Below are positions 1 to 5,390 of a stretch of DNA of 5,390 nucleotides, in pieces. The number at the start of each line of letters is the position of its first letter. Position 1 is the stretch's first letter. Under the pieces are notes generated by a model. The model saw only the letters and a program-made list of their open reading frames with translations, made no database searches and was not told the DNA's origin. Both the position numbers and the translations under genes were made by a program. The DNA comes from Verrucomicrobiota bacterium (GTDB lineage: Bacteria; Verrucomicrobiota; Verrucomicrobiia; Verrucomicrobiales; Verrucomicrobiaceae), in NCBI GenBank assembly GCA_023429545.1, contig JAEYUU010000549.1, positions 1 to 5,390 on the forward strand, read 5' to 3'.

Positions 1-1425
1 GTTCTGAATCTCAAGCACCGTCTCCGTGTTCGTGGCGGTATCGCGGGCCAGCACCTGAAGAATGCCAATGGCATCAATGGCGAACTGGACACCCACGCGG
101 GCACTTCCTTTCGCACCCGGAGGAAAGGGCACGGCAATACGACCCAGTTCCCAGTTGTCCTTCGCGAGTTCGCGTTCGCCTTGCAGCACACGGATGAGCA
201 TCTCCTGCTGATTCGCCACGGCGTTGGTGAACATCTCCCCGGCACGGCAGGGAATGGTGGAGTTTCGCGGGATGATGATGTTCATCAATCCGCCGAAGGT
301 TTCGATGCCCAGGGAAAGCGGCGTGACATCCAACAGCACCACCTGGCGCAACGCACCGCTGAGAATGCCCGCCTGGATCACCGCACCGAGTCCCACGGCT
401 TCATCCGGATTCTGGGAGACATTGGGAGCCCGGCCAAAGATGTCCTGCACGATACGGCGCACGAGCGGCATGCGAGTGCTGCCTCCCACCAGGATCACCT
501 CATCCAAGTCCTGTGCCATGACACCCGCATCCAGCAGGGCACGCTGACAGTGGCGGCGCGTCCGCTCGATAAGCGGCTGGGCGATGCCTTCCAGATCGCC
601 GCGTGAGACGCGCACGGAAAGATTTGCAGCTCCTTCGAAGAACGGCAGTTCTATGGTGGCCTCTGCTTCGACGGAGAGTTTTTTCTTGGCCTCCTCCGCG
701 GCGGCAGTGAGGCGCGCGCGCTGGGCTGGGCCGGGAGTCACAGTTGATTGACCTGATGCTTGCAGAATCCAGTCGGCAAAGGCGCGATCAATGTCATCAC
801 CCCCAAGCTGCGTGTCTCCGGCAGTGGCCAGCACCTGGAAAACGCCGTCGCGCATTTCCAACACGGAGATGTCGAAGGTGCCTCCGCCCAGATCATACAC
901 CGCGATCTTTTTGTTTTCCTCGAGCTTGTCGAGCCCGTAGGCGAGCGCTGCGGCAGTAGGTTCGCTCACGATGCGCTCGACGGTGAGACCCGCGAGTTCT
1001 CCAGCACGCTTGGTCTCATTGCGCTGCGCATCGTTGAAGTAGGCAGGCACGGTGACGACAGCGCGTGACACTTCTGTTTCCAGGGCGCGCTCGGCGATGA
1101 CCTTGAGGTGCCTGAGAATTTCCGCGCTGACCTCCGTGGGCGTCTTGCCGAGTGCCTTAAGATCGTAGGCGGGCTTCCACTCGGACTCCCCTGCCCTGCG
1201 ACCGATGAGGCGCTTCACGGAGGTAACCGTGCGCGCCGGGTCGAGGGCTCGCTGGCGCAGTGCTGTCGCTCCCACCGTGATGCTGCCATCGGCCGCATAG
1301 TTCACCGCTGAAGGAGTGAGCCGGGATCCCTCGGCATCCGCGAGCAGAATGGGAAAGCCGCTGTCCACCACTCCCACAAGGGAATTGGTGGTACCGAGGT
1401 CGATGCCGAGAATCGGAGAGGCCAT
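1..1425 (-). CDS. hscA: Hsp70-family chaperone, HscA/DnaK type (partial, C-terminus outside window)
   Basis: ATP-dependent cytosolic chaperone. With the J-protein encoded just upstream, its likely job is helping transfer iron-sulfur clusters from an IscU-type scaffold. The 475 visible codons have no stop. Seen: phosphate-1 motif GIDLGTTNS (7-15), K71 in VKRLIGRR, VTVPAYFND (124-132), SEPTAAALAYG (154-164), phosphate-2 YDLGGGTFDIS with T183, adenosine motif VGGSTRMP (313-320), interdomain linker around LLDVTPLSLGIET (364-376), and a full substrate-binding beta-sandwich (about 377-475). The alpha-helical lid lies past the left edge. K71, P127, E155 and T183 correspond to E. coli DnaK K70, P143, E171 and T199, so ATPase and allosteric residues are intact. 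The ATPase domain is about 27 residues shorter than in DnaK, mostly between GRR (75-77) and SAEIL (100-104). The ATG at 1425 follows a GGAG at 1434-1437 with an 8-base spacer. Hsp70 identity is certain. HscA rather than a second DnaK is inferred from the neighbour. Confidence 0.9.
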   Translation of the reverse strand, partial: MASPILGIDLGTTNSLVGVVDSGFPILLADAEGSRLTPSAVNYAADGSITVGATALRQRALDPARTVTSVKRLIGRRAGESEWKPAYDLKALGKTPTEVSAEILRHLKVIAERALETEVSRAVVTVPAYFNDAQRNETKRAGELAGLTVERIVSEPTAAALAYGLDKLEENKKIAVYDLGGGTFDISVLEMRDGVFQVLATAGDTQLGGDDIDRAFADWILQASGQSTVTPGPAQRARLTAAAEEAKKKLSVEAEATIELPFFEGAANLSVRVSRGDLEGIAQPLIERTRRHCQRALLDAGVMAQDLDEVILVGGSTRMPLVRRIVQDIFGRAPNVSQNPDEAVGLGAVIQAGILSGALRQVVLLDVTPLSLGIETFGGLMNIIIPRNSTIPCRAGEMFTNAVANQQEMLIRVLQGERELAKDNWELGRIAVPFPPGAKGSARVGVQFAIDAIGILQVLARDTATNTETVLEIQN

Positions 1426-1433
1426 GCTGCACA

Positions 1434-1437
1434 CTCC
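1434..1437 (-). promoter_or_regulatory. Ribosome binding site of the Hsp70 gene
   Basis: On the minus strand the sequence is GGAG, with 8 bases before the ATG at 1425. It fixes the start of the Hsp70 and is one of the few recognisable Shine-Dalgarno sites in the window. Confidence 0.6.
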
Positions 1438-1440
1438 ATG

Positions 1441-1456
1441 CAGTGCGGAAGCACTG
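1441..1456 (-). repeat. Perfect 6-bp hairpin in the hscB-hscA spacer
   Basis: CAGTGC and GCACTG are separated by four bases (TTCC in the minus-strand transcript). The hairpin lies inside the 64-base spacer (1426-1489) and ends three bases before the hscA ribosome binding site. It has no following T-run, so it is not a classical terminator. It could act as an mRNA processing or stability element, or affect access to the ribosome binding site. A 6-bp stem can also arise by chance. Confidence 0.35.
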
Positions 1457-1489
1457 AGCGCAAGCAGCCAAACCGGCGCGGAACCCACA

Positions 1490-2062
1490 CTACATCAGAG
1501 CCAGGAGACGCTCCCGGATCTGTGTCTGCCACTTCGCAAGGTACGCGAGTCGCGCCTGGGTGGCGGCGAGGTCCTTCCACACCGTCTCGTCTTCGGAGGA
1601 GAGGCGTTCATCAAACGTGTGGAATTCCGCCTCCATCCTGGTCTTCCTCTCCTCAAGCCCGAGGCCAAGGGTCTCCAGGCGGTCACGCAACGCCATCTCC
1701 TCATTGGTTAGGAGGGCCTTCGCCAGCGCGGAGGAAGTTCTGCTCTTCTTTTCGAGAAGCTTCGCGGAAGCCTCCAGGGCGCTGCCCAGATCCATGAAGA
1801 CCGCCATCATGGATTCATCCAGGGGCACCGCACGCCATGCTTTCGCCTCTTCCGGAGCAGCGAGCTCCATGAGGTGCTTCAGCCGCTTCTCAGGGAGGCG
1901 CAGCGTCTCGTACGCGGCATTCACGGCCGCAGCCTCAACTTCACTGCCACCGTGATCAGGATGCGCGGAACGGCTGAGCGCCGCGTAAGCCGCCTGCAAC
2001 GTCGCGGAATCCAGTGCGGCGCTTCTTGGAAGGGAAAAGATGGCGAAGGCGTCTGCAGTCAT
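1490..2062 (-). CDS. hscB: HscB-like J-domain co-chaperone
   Basis: A predicted 190-residue cytosolic J-protein. HscB proteins bind the scaffold IscU and stimulate the ATPase of HscA during iron-sulfur cluster transfer. Seen: an N-terminal J domain (about 3-68) opening with FAIFSLPRSAALD, which resembles the F-x-L-P....LD opening of HscB proteins, then the HPD tripeptide at 34-36 and NAAYETLRLPEKRLKHLM (48-65), matching the J-domain end 'INQAWQTLRHP..RAEYLL' of E. coli HscB. The rest (about 70-190) is charged and helical, ending in W-KDLA-TQARLAYLAKW-TQIRERLLAL, similar to the scaffold-binding helical bundle of HscB. The family is usually about 170 residues, so this one is slightly long. There is no cysteine-rich zinc finger of the DnaJ type. 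I chose the ATG at 2062 because the family motif begins directly after it. An ATG at 2083 and a TTG at 2107 are in frame, and none of the three has a good ribosome binding site. The adjacent downstream Hsp70 gene supports the pairing. Confidence 0.8.
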   Translation of the reverse strand: MTADAFAIFSLPRSAALDSATLQAAYAALSRSAHPDHGGSEVEAAAVNAAYETLRLPEKRLKHLMELAAPEEAKAWRAVPLDESMMAVFMDLGSALEASAKLLEKKSRTSSALAKALLTNEEMALRDRLETLGLGLEERKTRMEAEFHTFDERLSSEDETVWKDLAATQARLAYLAKWQTQIRERLLALM

Positions 2063-2334
2063 GTGGCGGGCGTCGCTGATCATCCCCACGAGCGCGCACG
2101 GTGGCAAGCGTGACCGGGAGGTTTATTCAGCATCCATGTCCTGCCGGCGACAACCACTGGCACGTCCAAACTCGTGGCTGGAATGCATGTGAGTACGACG
2201 ACTGTGAGTGCCGTGGCGATGAGAAGGCGCGCTGTAACTTCTGCCGCAATCACTTCTCTCGGGCCTTTGTTGATGCCCAGGCACCGGCTGGACACACCAG
2301 CCGCCACCTTGCCGGATTCTCCTGCGAGAGGAAG
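2063..2334. other. Gap between the response regulator and hscB
   Basis: This 272-base stretch has no confident gene. Its GC content is about 58%, close to the coding regions and high for a pure promoter region. It holds a 7-bp hairpin (2285-2303), a plus-strand cysteine-rich reading frame (2101-2352) and a minus-strand hydrophobic reading frame (2080-2307). Any hscBA promoter must lie here or further upstream. I could not identify convincing -35/-10 elements or a CIRCE-type heat-shock operator. Confidence 0.6.
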
Positions 2335-2352
2335 CTATGGCTGCTTGCCTGA
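2101..2352 (+). CDS. Candidate small Cys/His-rich protein, unrecognised
   Basis: An 83-residue reading frame, the only plus-strand candidate considered possible. Its translation has seven cysteines: C13, then a cluster C30, C35, C37 and C45, C48 (C-x4-C-x-C-x7-C-x2-C), then C75. Several histidines (H11, H19, H21, H51) and three tryptophans are also present. Such spacing could bind a metal such as zinc. G+C by codon position is about 60/53/65%, which is only weakly coding-like. Against it: it starts with GTG (2101 or 2110) without a ribosome binding site, contains no ATG, overlaps the 3' end of the response regulator gene by 18 bases in convergent orientation, and would occupy the only obvious promoter space of hscB. 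I do not recognise a family. It may be a chance frame. Confidence 0.25.
   Translation: MASVTGRFIQHPCPAGDNHWHVQTRGWNACEYDDCECRGDEKARCNFCRNHFSRAFVDAQAPAGHTSRHLAGFSCERKLWLLA
2285..2303 (-). terminator. Hairpin downstream of the response regulator, possible terminator
   Basis: CGGCTGG and CCAGCCG form a perfect 7-bp stem with a 5-base loop, 32 bases beyond the regulator's stop codon. The position fits the end of the three-gene signalling operon. No T-run follows on either strand, so an intrinsic terminator is unproven. It might instead protect the mRNA 3' end. Confidence 0.4.
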
Positions 2353-3042
2353 TGAAGCGCTCAGGCGGTTGGACTCGCCCCACCGAATCGCATGCCGCGT
2401 GACGGCTGCACCGTCCTCCAGCTTCAGCTTCGCCCGGATATTGGCGCGATGCACATCCACCGTTTTTGGACTGATTCGCATGGCCTCCGCGATCTGCGGC
2501 GTGCTGCGCCCCTCACCCAGGAGCTGGAACACTTCGAACTCGCGGTCCGTCAGGGCATCCAGTCCATCCGTACCCTTTGGGGACGTTCCGCTCGTGAATG
2601 CCTGCAGGATATTGTCCGCGATGTCCTCACTGAGCCAGAGCTTGCCTGCCGCGACCTTGCGCAGGGCACGCTCAAAGATGTCATAATCTTCGCTCTTCAT
2701 CAGGTACCCCTTGGCCCCGGCCTTGATGGCGCGATGCGCATACAGTGTCTCTTCATGCATGGAGAGCACAAGCAGCGGCAGGTTGGGGTGCAGCGCATGC
2801 ACATCCTTGATGAGTTCAAGCCCGCTGCGCCCGGGAAGGGTGATATCCACCACGAGCACGTCCGGCATATCACTCTCCAGATGCGTGAGCGCGTCCGTCG
2901 CATTGGGCGCGGTCCAGGCGCACTCAAAGCCTTCCAGACTGTCTATGAACTGTTTCATGCCCTCACGCATGAACGTGTGATCATCTACGAGGGCCACGCG
3001 CTGGACGCCGGCCGTTGCTTCTGGAGATTCAGTGCGTTTCAT
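2335..3042 (-). CDS. NarL/FixJ-family response regulator
   Basis: A 235-residue cytosolic transcription factor, activated by phosphorylation from the kinase encoded just upstream. The receiver domain (about 14-130) has the acidic pair D20-D21, phospho-acceptor D66 in VVDITLPG, the switch residue S94 in VLSMHEE and the conserved K116 in GYLMKSED. The C-terminal LuxR-type helix-turn-helix (about 161-222) carries LTDREFEVFQLLGEG and STPQIAEAMRISPKTVDVHRANIRAKL in succession, with the recognition helix near SPKTVDVHRANI. All residues needed for phosphotransfer and DNA binding are present, and the length is typical. The ATG at 3042 overlaps the kinase stop codon as ATGA. A GGAAG at 3055-3059 is 12 bases upstream, rather far, so coupling to kinase translation is likely. 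The target promoters are unknown. I assign no gene symbol because the family is very large. Confidence 0.95.
   Translation of the reverse strand: MKRTESPEATAGVQRVALVDDHTFMREGMKQFIDSLEGFECAWTAPNATDALTHLESDMPDVLVVDITLPGRSGLELIKDVHALHPNLPLLVLSMHEETLYAHRAIKAGAKGYLMKSEDYDIFERALRKVAAGKLWLSEDIADNILQAFTSGTSPKGTDGLDALTDREFEVFQLLGEGRSTPQIAEAMRISPKTVDVHRANIRAKLKLEDGAAVTRHAIRWGESNRLSASSGKQP
3039..3042 (-). other. ATGA overlap of kinase stop and regulator start
   Basis: The last base triplet of the kinase (TGA) shares bases with the regulator ATG. Such overlaps commonly couple translation by re-initiation, which would keep kinase and regulator in a fixed ratio. Confidence 0.85.
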
Positions 3043-4808
3043 GATACAAGTTCACTTCCATTGGGCTTGGTTGCAACCGGGACTTCACAGACGACCCTGG
3101 TACCACCACCGGGTCTGGGTTGAAAGGAGATCCGGGCGCCAATCACCTCCACCCGTCGCTGCACCATGTGCAGCCCCATGCCCCCTGCGCCAGACGGACT
3201 CGCGGGAAAGGGCAGTCCATCATTCAACACCTCCAACCGCAGGGTGCGTTCATCCTGCGTGAGATTGATCTGGATGTGCGACGGCTGGGCATGCTTTGCA
3301 GCATTCACGGAGAGCTCCTGGGCGATGCGGTAAAGGTGTGTGCTCAATTCAGGATCAAACTGCGAGATGCCCTCGGAGCACTGTACCGTGCACGGCACAT
3401 GAAAGGAGCTCGTGATAAAGCGGCCCAGTTCCTGGATGGAAGGCCCTAGATCCTCCACACCGCTCGCCACGGGCATGAGGCCACGGGCAAAGCCGCGCAC
3501 GAGATTGTTTGCCAGCGCCAGGTCGGAGGCCAGCTCCCGCGCGAGTTCCGCCTGGGGGAGATGCGCCACATCCAGGCTCTTGCGGAGCACACCACTCTTG
3601 AGCTTCACGGCTGCGAGTCGCTGGCACACATCATCATGCAGGTCGCTGCCAATGCGTCGGCGCTCTTCCTCCGCCGCGAGCAGCAGTTGTTTGTCCACAT
3701 TCTTCCGCTCCGTCACATCAAAAGCGAATCCCGCGATCGCATATGGCTCATTGCGATGATCTTTCACCACAAAGGCCCGCACCTGCAGCCACCTCACCGA
3801 TGTGTCCTCCTGCACCAACCGGAGTTCGACCTCCACGGACTCCCTCCCCTGCTGCAACTCGCGCAGGAGCACCAGCAGCCTGCGCCGCTCCTCCTTGGGC
3901 ACCGGATGCAGCCAATCCCACCTGTGCACGGCCAGCCGCGCGCGGCTGCGGTTCCAGTACGCCTCATACGCATCATTCACCCTGAGCTCGGACTTCTCCC
4001 GCAAGGAGGCCATCCAGAAAACGTCCCGCAGATTTTCCATCATCATCTGCAACTGCGTTTCCGTGTCACGGAGATTTGTGGCTGCCTCCAGGAAGCTCCG
4101 TGAGAGCCTCGCGAGCTCATCATCTCCGGGGAGCGGCTCGGGAATCGGCGCGCCCGTTCCCACCGCCCTGGCCTGGACAATGATCCGCTGCACGCGTGAA
4201 GTCACCATGTGTTGCAACAGCAGCCACAGCAGGAGACATGCCGCCAGCAGGAGAAAGCTTCGCGAGATGGTCTGGTTCAGTGCGTGAGCCCGAGCCTCCG
4301 CGATCGCGCGCTCCAGATCGTACTCCATGATGACCAGTCCTGTTTCGCTGAATGTTTTTCCAGTCAAGTATGGGAACACGGCAAGATAGCGCCTCCCCAG
4401 ATCCACCTCGTAAATCTGGCCCTGCATGGTCTGCCTGGCCTGGTCCATCATGGGCCGCGCGATCCGGAGCGGTGTGGAGCGAAGCGGCAGTCCACTCCAC
4501 TGCCTCTTGGACGAATGCTGGACCACATCATGCTGATCACAGATCACCCCACGCACCAGATCCGGCGCTGCGGACACATAGCTCATCTCCAGATCCACTG
4601 CGTGATGCAGCCCCCGCGCCACCAGATGCTGCACCACACCGGACATTCGCGTGCCGTCGGAGTAGGCCAGCAATTCCAGCGACCTGCGCCGAACTTCCAC
4701 CTCACGCCGCACCTGCATCACATGGCTGGATACCACCAGCCCCGCGCCGAAAAGCAGCAGGATGGCAGACAGCCGGAACTGCAGGGTGCTGGCAAACTTG
4801 GGTATCAT
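3039..4808 (-). CDS. Membrane sensor histidine kinase (HAMP-PAS-HisKA_3-HATPase_c)
   Basis: A 589-residue inner-membrane kinase of the NarX/DesK-like HPK7 class, predicted to phosphorylate the regulator encoded next. Order: TM1 (about 11-31); an extracytoplasmic domain of about 150 residues (32-181) that I cannot assign, perhaps Cache/PAS-like; TM2 (about 184-202, SFLLLAACLLLWLLLQHMV); HAMP (about 203-252, with DDELARLSRSF); PAS (about 255-368, ending GFAFDVTERK); HisKA_3 with EEERRRIGSDLHDDVCQRL (380-398) and phospho-acceptor H391; and HATPase_c with N-box QELSVNAAKHA (497-507, N502), G2 region GGMGL (542-546) and GGGT (567-570). The G1 box reads NDGLP (529-533) where D-x-G-x-G is usual. I chose the ATG at 4808 because it overlaps the previous stop as ATGA. 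A GTG at 4817 would add three residues. No strong ribosome binding site is seen. The signal may come from the binding protein encoded upstream. Confidence 0.93.
   Translation of the reverse strand: MIPKFASTLQFRLSAILLLFGAGLVVSSHVMQVRREVEVRRRSLELLAYSDGTRMSGVVQHLVARGLHHAVDLEMSYVSAAPDLVRGVICDQHDVVQHSSKRQWSGLPLRSTPLRIARPMMDQARQTMQGQIYEVDLGRRYLAVFPYLTGKTFSETGLVIMEYDLERAIAEARAHALNQTISRSFLLLAACLLLWLLLQHMVTSRVQRIIVQARAVGTGAPIPEPLPGDDELARLSRSFLEAATNLRDTETQLQMMMENLRDVFWMASLREKSELRVNDAYEAYWNRSRARLAVHRWDWLHPVPKEERRRLLVLLRELQQGRESVEVELRLVQEDTSVRWLQVRAFVVKDHRNEPYAIAGFAFDVTERKNVDKQLLLAAEEERRRIGSDLHDDVCQRLAAVKLKSGVLRKSLDVAHLPQAELARELASDLALANNLVRGFARGLMPVASGVEDLGPSIQELGRFITSSFHVPCTVQCSEGISQFDPELSTHLYRIAQELSVNAAKHAQPSHIQINLTQDERTLRLEVLNDGLPFPASPSGAGGMGLHMVQRRVEVIGARISFQPRPGGGTRVVCEVPVATKPNGSELVS
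4805..4808 (-). other. ATGA overlap of binding-protein stop and kinase start
   Basis: The binding-protein stop TGA (4805-4807) shares bases with the kinase ATG (4806-4808). This decides the kinase start in the absence of a ribosome binding site. It also indicates that the binding protein is translated in step with the kinase. Confidence 0.8.
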
Positions 4809-5390
4809 GGCTTGCACAACCGTGTGTCCGTCCAGGGATAGTCCGCTTTGGGCTTATTGATGGCCCCTTTCGCTGCCATAAACCGGCCTATCTTTTCAAT
4901 CGTGCCATCAAGCCCCTGTGGTCCACCGGTCAACATCTTCAGGTTCTCCGCGCGATCCGGCTGATGCAAAAGCATGAGCACTTCCTTCAGGCGCTGGACG
5001 GTGAGTCCCTCACGGCGGGCAATGGCTTCAATGGCTTCTTGAGGGGCTCCTTCAAGCAGTTTCTCCAACCCTTTGAAATGACCATCCGCCAGTTGCATGA
5101 GGGCAGGCGTACGGGACTCCAGCACTTCCCCCCTGACCGCCAGCACCCGCACGATTTCCCCCGGGAGCTGCTTGCTGCTGAATACCTCCACCCCGCCACT
5201 CTCGAGCACCTTCGAACGGAAAGGCTCGGAAGTCACCACCGCATCCAGGTTCTGCTCGACAAACGCGCCTGCGGATTCCGCGACATTCAATGGCACTATC
5301 TGCACGTCGCCCAAACCCAACCCCTCACTTTCCAAGGCACGAACCAGGAGGTAGGAACCAATCGAATTGAGGCCTACGCCAATCCTGCAC
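4805..5390 (-). CDS. Periplasmic substrate-binding protein, NMT1/TauA/SsuA-like (partial, N-terminus outside window)
   Basis: The C-terminal 194 residues of a solute-binding protein of the type serving ABC importers for sulfonates, nitrate, taurine or thiamine precursors. Seen in the visible part: RIGVGLNSIGSYLLVRALE (2-20), the 'G.R(I)GV..gs...yll...L...GL...DV..V.L' pattern that opens the second lobe in this family, then DVQIVPLN (28-35), the hinge-region pattern NLDAVVTSEPF (47-57), and helical segments to the C-terminus (DYPWTDTRLCKP). The signal peptide and first lobe are beyond the right edge, so export (lipoprotein or soluble) cannot be judged. The start of the frame is not in the window: it stays open to base 5390, so the TTG at 5335 is not its true start. 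No permease or ATPase gene follows. Instead a kinase and regulator are coupled to it, suggesting a sensory role. The ligand cannot be read from this fragment. Confidence 0.8.
   Translation of the reverse strand, partial: CRIGVGLNSIGSYLLVRALESEGLGLGDVQIVPLNVAESAGAFVEQNLDAVVTSEPFRSKVLESGGVEVFSSKQLPGEIVRVLAVRGEVLESRTPALMQLADGHFKGLEKLLEGAPQEAIEAIARREGLTVQRLKEVLMLLHQPDRAENLKMLTGGPQGLDGTIEKIGRFMAAKGAINKPKADYPWTDTRLCKP

Noticed and set aside
181..606. 141-codon plus-strand frame opposite the Hsp70
   Set aside because: Antisense to the highly conserved Hsp70 ATPase and substrate-binding domains. Its composition is not protein-like.
1302..1580. Minus-strand 92-codon frame bridging the hscB-hscA junction
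   Set aside because: It is out of frame with both genes and lies within the 3' end of hscB and the 5' end of hscA, both well supported.
2110..2160. Possible sigma-70-like promoter for hscB on the minus strand (TTGTCG, then TGAATA 18 bases later)
   Set aside because: The -10 element matches only two of six consensus positions, which is too weak to claim.
2123..2383. Second minus-strand frame (86 codons) in the gap, overlapping the regulator 3' end
   Set aside because: Arg/His/Ser-rich composition without hydrophobic core or motif. It overlaps the regulator coding end in another frame.
2392..3123. 243-codon plus-strand frame opposite the response regulator
   Set aside because: Fully antisense to a regulator with all conserved residues. 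No domain is recognisable, and its length reflects codon bias on the other strand.
3561..4103. 180-codon plus-strand frame opposite the kinase PAS domain
   Set aside because: His/Pro/Gln-rich antisense shadow without motifs.
4209..4841. 210-codon plus-strand frame opposite the kinase
   Set aside because: It lies antisense to the membrane and sensor part of a clear kinase, has a low-complexity Gln/His-rich composition and shows no recognisable motif. It is a typical shadow in GC-rich DNA.
1..5390. CRISPR arrays, tRNAs, insertion sequences, long direct repeats
   Set aside because: Reading both strands showed no regularly spaced repeats, cloverleaf-like segments, transposase motifs or terminal inverted repeats.

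Overview
The window is GC-rich (about 60%) bacterial chromosomal DNA. All confidently called genes lie on the minus strand, so they read from high to low coordinates. From upstream to downstream they are: the 3' part of a periplasmic substrate-binding protein gene (4805-5390, cut by the right edge), a membrane sensor histidine kinase (3039-4808), a NarL/FixJ-type response regulator (2335-3042), a 272-base gap, an HscB-like J-domain co-chaperone (1490-2062), and an Hsp70 of HscA/DnaK type (1-1425, cut by the left edge before its C-terminal lid). No tRNA, rRNA, CRISPR array, insertion sequence or attachment site is visible. The protein styles and the scarcity of strong Shine-Dalgarno sites suggest Verrucomicrobia or a relative. 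This is an impression, not a demonstrated assignment.

Right half (2335-5390): three genes are joined by two 4-base ATGA stop/start overlaps, at 4805-4808 and 3039-3042. This is the layout of a translationally coupled operon. The first product resembles the NMT1/TauA/SsuA/NrtA class of ABC-transporter binding proteins. The kinase has two membrane segments around a roughly 150-residue extracytoplasmic domain, then HAMP, PAS, HisKA_3 and HATPase_c. The regulator has a receiver domain and a LuxR-type helix-turn-helix. The simplest reading is a three-part signalling system in which a binding protein supplies or modifies the signal read by the kinase, which phosphorylates the regulator. The ligand and target genes cannot be read from this window.

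Left half (1-2062): the J-domain protein and Hsp70 are adjacent and co-directional, 64 bases apart, which resembles the hscB-hscA pair of iron-sulfur cluster assembly. No iscU or iscA lies directly upstream. The Hsp70 ATPase domain is about 27 residues shorter than that of E. coli DnaK, but its catalytic residues are kept. A small perfect hairpin sits just upstream of the hscA ribosome binding site.

The gap at 2063-2334 is not AT-rich. It holds a perfect 7-bp hairpin downstream of the regulator and two competing small reading frames: a cysteine-rich one on the plus strand and a hydrophobic one on the minus strand that ends in an ATGA overlap with an alternative hscB start. Neither is proven to be a gene.
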